The notes under the pieces were generated by a model. It was not told where the DNA came from. It searched no databases and saw nothing but the letters and a program-made list of their open reading frames with translations. A stretch of DNA of 64,000 bases from Acidobacteriota bacterium (lineage in GTDB: Bacteria > Acidobacteriota > Vicinamibacteria > Vicinamibacterales > UBA2999), in assembly GCA_030650395.1 (NCBI GenBank), contig JAUSDY010000042.1, positions 1 to 64,000 of the forward strand. The letters run 5' to 3'. The translations under genes and the position numbers were made by a program. This document shows positions 61,193-64,000 of the stretch, piece after piece. Position 1 is the stretch's first letter, and every line of letters starts with the position of its first letter.

Positions 61193-61451
61193 TTACGCTC
61201 TCCGTCTCTCAGGCTTCGCATCTTGGAGAGCATCCTTCGTGCCAAATCGGTACGGTCGCGTCATATCAGTGGCGGCCTCCAGTTGATCGTGGAAACAGGC
61301 GTTCAGGCGGTCGCACGCGTCTGCAGCGGCGCAAATGAGCTGCTTCGATCCAGTGCAGAGCGTGCCGCTCATCGTGGTGTCCCGATACGCCAGGGAAGCG
61401 ACGCGGAGGGCTTGCTGAAGCACGCGCACATCTGCCGCGCTTAAGTTCATT
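61193..61451 (-). CDS. Small protein of unknown function
   Basis: An 85-residue protein starting MNLSAADVRVLQQALRVA with four cysteines, two of them in ICAAADACDRLNACFHD. The frame is open further upstream to 61657, but that part contains the regulatory elements and shows no family features. It is probably helical and small. First gene of the operon 61451-59463. Confidence 0.5.
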
Positions 61452-61499
61452 ACCATGGGCCGGTCTCCAAGTTCGGACGTCAATCCCGCCGGGCGTAAA

Positions 61500-61514
61500 G
61501 CATCTTCAATGCCA
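61500..61514 (-). promoter_or_regulatory. Sigma-54-type promoter for the 61451-59463 operon
   Basis: The minus strand reads TGGCATTGAAGATGC. The -24 block is good; the -12 block is ATGC. The leader would be about 37 nt. Confidence 0.45.
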
Positions 61515-61569
61515 AGAGAGCCAAGGGAGCCTTCGCGAAGCGTGGGCGGGCGCGCCCGTGCCGACGACG

Positions 61570-61602
61570 TGGAAACCTCCACACCGGCTGGGGAATATTT
61601 CC
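61570..61602. promoter_or_regulatory. Pair of activator-type palindromes
   Basis: GTGGAAACCTCCAC (61570-61583) and GGGGAATATTTCC (61590-61602) lie about 55-90 bp upstream of the sigma-54-type promoter at 61514, in the order expected for the minus strand. Confidence 0.5.
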
Positions 61603-61614
61603 TGCCCGACTGGC

Positions 61615-62223
61615 TCACTTTCCCTCGGCGCCCAGGATCCGCATCCGGCGGAGCCACTGCTCTCTCTTCGACCCATCCGTCGCCTCAACAAAGCCGATTA
61701 GCGTTTCCTTCACGGGCGCTGCTCCTCCGAGACGAAGCGCGCTCGCTTCCTGGTGGGGGCGGAAGTACCAGCGATAGACGAAGGCCGGCATCTGCATGGT
61801 CGCCACAACCCGCGCGGTCTTGTCCCTGAGCCTTTTCTGTTCCCTGAACGCGGCTGAGAATCCCAGATGCTCGCCAGGTTTCAAACCCGGGAAGATGAAC
61901 GAGGGACGAAATGTCTGTTCCATGAACGCCCGAAGGAGGGCGGGTGCTCCGCCGTTCCAGATCGGGTGCACCACGACCACGTGGTCGGCCGCGGCGATCG
62001 TCTGCTGCGCCAGTTGGATCTGCGGTGGCGTCTCGTCGTATTCGAGGGCGTTTCGGCTGCGCAGGAATGGCACGTCGAGCGCGGCCACCTCAATCAGATC
62101 GACGTGATGACCTGCGGCGCGCGCGCCGGCCGTGTACGCCTCGGCGAGGGCATTACAGAAGTGGCCGCCCGCCGGGTCGGGGTGGCCCTGGATGAGCGCG
62201 ATTCGCCGACACATTCCGGCCAT
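61615..62223 (-). CDS. NAD(P)H-dependent flavodoxin-like quinone reductase
   Basis: A 202-residue flavodoxin-fold oxidoreductase of the NQO/KefF/MdaB group. It starts RRIALIQGHPDPAGGHFCNAL, has HVVVVHPIWNGGAPALLRAF and FGF-like FSAAFRE. It transfers two electrons from NAD(P)H to quinones with bound flavin. ATG 62223 or 62214 starts it. A TGGCACG promoter block lies directly upstream. Confidence 0.82.
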   Translation of the reverse strand: MAGMCRRIALIQGHPDPAGGHFCNALAEAYTAGARAAGHHVDLIEVAALDVPFLRSRNALEYDETPPQIQLAQQTIAAADHVVVVHPIWNGGAPALLRAFMEQTFRPSFIFPGLKPGEHLGFSAAFREQKRLRDKTARVVATMQMPAFVYRWYFRPHQEASALRLGGAAPVKETLIGFVEATDGSKREQWLRRMRILGAEGK

Positions 62224-62236
62224 GTGAATACCGCGA

Positions 62237-62251
62237 GCATCGTTCGTGCCA
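62237..62251 (-). promoter_or_regulatory. Sigma-54-type promoter for quinone reductase
   Basis: The minus strand reads TGGCACGAACGATGC. The -24 block is perfect and the -12 block is ATGC. The predicted start is about 2 nt before ATG 62223. No activator-type palindrome was seen nearby. Confidence 0.4.
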
Positions 62252-62268
62252 TGGCGGGCAATAGCCAG

Positions 62269-62283
62269 CGGCAACGACTTTGC
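62269..62283 (+). promoter_or_regulatory. Sigma-54-type promoter for the 62310 gene
   Basis: CGGCAACGACTTTGC has TTGC and a good -24 block. The predicted start is about 15 nt before ATG 62310, leaving room for the ribosome binding site. Confidence 0.45.
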
Positions 62284-62309
62284 AACGCCAGGCAGCGAAG
62301 AGAGGATTC

Positions 62310-62747
62310 ATGTCACTCCCCGCCACAGCCCCTCGCGCCCTGCGACGCGCGTTTGCGGCAGATGAAGCGCGGCATGACGCCCGCAGACAATCGCGGGCCG
62401 CGCGGCAGCTTGCTCAACGTAACGCGGCGGTGCGCGCCGGCCATCGCCGGCTGCGCATGGGGCTGTGGCCCTATTTTCGACGCCGCGCCTGCTTTGCGAT
62501 CGATCGCCACAAGCTCGCCTATCTCAACGCCTTCGAGAAATTCAACTGCCTGTTCTGCCGTTATGCAAACGGATTGATCGCCTGCGTCGGCGAGGTCGCC
62601 GCTCGAACGGAACAGTACTGGTGCCCGATTCGCCATGCCCGGCGCACGCGGCAGCCGCATCAGCATTACGATGCATTTGTGGATTACGGCGACTCCGCCG
62701 CCTACCGGCGCCAGCTGCCGCGGCTGCGCGCCGCCCTCAAGGAATGA
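62310..62747 (+). CDS. Conserved protein with CxxC motif, unknown function
   Basis: A 145-residue protein with AGAGGA before the ATG. The Arg-rich N-terminus is followed by the conserved block FEKFNCLFCRYANGLIACVG then EVAARTEQYWCPIRHARR. CxxC plus a third cysteine may bind metal. I have seen the block as a widespread conserved protein but know no function for it. Aromatic residues and Arg suggest membrane or nucleic acid contact. It lies 50 bp before the kinase gene. Confidence 0.65.
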   Translation: MSLPATAPRALRRAFAADEARHDARRQSRAARQLAQRNAAVRAGHRRLRMGLWPYFRRRACFAIDRHKLAYLNAFEKFNCLFCRYANGLIACVGEVAARTEQYWCPIRHARRTRQPHQHYDAFVDYGDSAAYRRQLPRLRAALKE

Positions 62748-62797
62748 GCCGCCCGGCTTTCCTTGCCTCGTCCGATCTGCTATTGGTGTAACTGCCA

Positions 62798-63892
62798 ATG
62801 GCCGACCCAAGCGACACGACGCCAGCCGATCAGCCGGCGCGCGTGGCCGAAGCGCGCTGGCGCGCGGTGATCGACGCCGCCGTCGACGGGATCATCGTGA
62901 TCGATGCCCTCGGCCAAGTCGAGGTCTTCAATTCGGCGGCGCAGCTGATGTTCGGCTACGCAGAGACCGACGTCATCGGGCGCAACGTCAGCATGTTGAT
63001 GCCCGAGCCGGATCACTCCCGCCACGACGGTTACATCAAGCATCACCTCGACACCGGAGAGCGGCGCATCATCGGCATCGGCCGCGCCGTGACCGGCCGG
63101 CGCCGCGACGGCACGACCTTTCCGCTGCACTTGTCGGTCGGCGAGATGACGATCGATGGTGAGAGGCACTTCACAGGCATTCTCCATGACCTGTCGCGCC
63201 GTCACGAGCTCGAGGATCGCCTGCGCGAGGCGACGGCGATGGCGCGGATTGGCGAGATGGCGGCGGTGATCGCGCACGAGGTCAAGAACCCGCTGGCCGC
63301 TGTGCGTGGCGCCATCCAGGTGATCGGCGGCAGGATGCCGGCCGGCAGCGCCGACGCCGCGATCGTCAAGGAGGTCATCGCGCGGCTCGATGGGTTGAAT
63401 GATCTCGTGCAGGACCTGCTCGTCTTCGCGCGGCCACCGGCGCCGAAGCTGGCCCGGACCGATCTGCGGCACGTGCTGGCCGGGGTCGTTGGCCTGCTCA
63501 AACGCGACCCGGCGTTTGCCGCGCTCGAAGTCACGGTCGCGGGGCCGCAGGCGATTGTTTCGGGTGACGCCAACCTGCTCACTATCGTGTTCCAGAACCT
63601 GGTGATCAATGCCGCGCAGGCGATGCAGGGCCGCGGCGTCGTCGACGTAACGATCGCGCCAATCGAAGGCTGGCAGCGGGTCGAAGTGATCGACTGCGGC
63701 CCCGGTATCCCGCCGGAGATCAAGGCCGCCTTGTTCCGGCCGTTCAAGACGACGAAGGCGCGCGGGACCGGCCTGGGGATGGCGACCGCGAAGCGTCTGG
63801 TCGAACTCCACGGCGGCCGCATCGCCGTGTCGTCACCCGACGGCGGCGGCACCACCATCACCGTCGACCTGCCGGCCGCCCCTACGAACTGA
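62798..63892 (+). CDS. FixL-like heme-PAS sensor histidine kinase
   Basis: A 364-residue cytosolic kinase. The PAS domain (about 15-135) closely follows Fix[36 protein letters not shown] and [16 protein letters not shown]. The heme-ligand His of FixL corresponds to H76, and the O2-contacting Arg to R96. The kinase core has the H box AHEVKNPLA (H160), the N box [10 protein letters not shown], and G boxes DCGPGIP and GTGLGMA. No transmembrane segment is seen. It probably senses oxygen or NO. The NtrC-type regulator gene converges and overlaps its end by 11 bp. Confidence 0.9.
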   Translation: MADPSDTTPADQPARVAEARWRAVIDAAVDGIIVIDALGQVEVFNSAAQLMFGYAETDVIGRNVSMLMPEPDHSRHDGYIKHHLDTGERRIIGIGRAVTGRRRDGTTFPLHLSVGEMTIDGERHFTGILHDLSRRHELEDRLREATAMARIGEMAAVIAHEVKNPLAAVRGAIQVIGGRMPAGSADAAIVKEVIARLDGLNDLVQDLLVFARPPAPKLARTDLRHVLAGVVGLLKRDPAFAALEVTVAGPQAIVSGDANLLTIVFQNLVINAAQAMQGRGVVDVTIAPIEGWQRVEVIDCGPGIPPEIKAALFRPFKTTKARGTGLGMATAKRLVELHGGRIAVSSPDGGGTTITVDLPAAPTN

Positions 63893-64000
63893 TGGGGTGC
63901 CGCTCGAGCTTGAACTTCTCGATGCGGTAGCGGATCTGATCGCGGTTGAGGCCGAGCAGCGTCGCCGCTTTCGTCTGGTTCCACCCGCTCCGCTCGAGTG
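63882..64000 (-). CDS. NtrC-family sigma-54-dependent regulator (C-terminal end)
   Basis: Only the last 38 codons are inside the window. They read [20 protein letters not shown] then [16 protein letters not shown], the Fis-type DNA-binding helix-turn-helix at the end of NtrC-type activators. Its stop overlaps the kinase end, so the pair is convergent. The receiver and AAA+ domains lie beyond the window. It is the best candidate to activate the sigma-54 promoters listed here. Confidence 0.85.
   Translation of the reverse strand, partial: LERSGWNQTKAATLLGLNRDQIRYRIEKFKLERHPISS

Noticed and set aside
61230-61244. TGGCACGAAGGATGC on the minus strand, a good sigma-54-type match before the 61190 gene
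   Set aside because: It is inside the coding region of the gene 61193-61451 (encoding FGTKDAL) in the same operon, and no activator-type palindrome lies nearby. Probably chance.
1-64000. tRNA, rRNA and CRISPR arrays
   Set aside because: No cloverleaf-like T-loop sequence outside genes, no rRNA-like sequence and no regularly spaced direct repeats with spacers were seen.

Overview
The window is GC-rich, with dense, often overlapping genes. It looks like a facultatively anaerobic soil or sediment bacterium, most likely an Acidobacteriota (Vicinamibacteria-like) genome. The reasons are an alternative complex III operon, a clade II Sec-type nitrous oxide reductase cluster, a TonB receptor with an N-terminal carboxypeptidase-regulatory domain, a NapC/MtrA/MtrB-type cytochrome conduit and heptanucleotide repeats between genes. 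The taxonomic call is inference.

Layout. (1) 1-4566: 3' part of an alternative complex III operon (actB'-C-D-E-F). (2) 4597-11005: MobB-like GTPase (minus), then an outer-membrane porin, two NarK nitrate/nitrite transporters and heme A synthase (plus). (3) 11006-12040: a decayed kilobase with a transposase remnant, an inverted-repeat element and a feoB remnant, followed by intact feoA. (4) 12301-13687: hemerythrin (RIC-like) protein and a DNR-type CRP/FNR regulator. (5) 24930-13712, minus: a ten-gene nos operon (GltD-like flavoprotein, Rieske, cytochrome b, pentaheme c, NosZ, NosB, NosD, NosF, NosL, NosY). (6) 25000-34924: heme-copper-like membrane protein, PdxH, ArsN2, DUF2249-hemerythrin, heptaheme cytochrome, two B12-binding radical SAM proteins and a broken polyferredoxin. 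(7) 34926-46397: cupin, methyltransferase, cytochrome c plus multicopper oxidase, two related small secreted proteins, TonB receptor remnant, a DUF411 protein with an in-frame UGA, universal stress proteins and a GNAT-multicopper oxidase fusion ORF. (8) 54170-46394, minus: an apparent extracellular-electron-transfer operon (cytochrome c, NapC-like, decaheme MtrA-like, MtrB-like barrel, Rieske, cytochrome b, nonaheme c). (9) 54414-64000: metal P-type ATPase, stress proteins, a FixL-like heme-PAS kinase and the end of an NtrC-family regulator.

Two regulatory layers can be read from the DNA. A palindrome ATGAC-N4-(G/A)TCAT lies before the porin/narK genes, feoA/RIC/crp, the nos operon, the heptaheme cytochrome, the polyferredoxin and the methyltransferase. 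It is probably the site of the CRP/FNR protein encoded here. From about 30.8 kb to the end, GGGGAAA/TTTCCCC-type palindromes, often paired, lie 35-110 bp upstream of sigma-54-type -24/-12 promoters. They front the stress-protein, multicopper-oxidase, cytochrome, radical SAM, DUF411 and P-type ATPase genes. The FixL-like kinase and NtrC-type activator at the right edge are the obvious candidates to drive this set.

The most striking single observation is the DUF411-family gene at 40011-40493. Its conserved first active-site cysteine is an in-frame UGA, followed by a perfect 8-bp hairpin at the position of a bacterial SECIS element, so it is a candidate selenoprotein. The window also holds many genes broken by internal deletion (polyferredoxin, TonB receptor, HerA-like ATPase, feoB, radical SAM/MobB chimera, crp tail), which suggests unusual deletion activity or assembly collapse.
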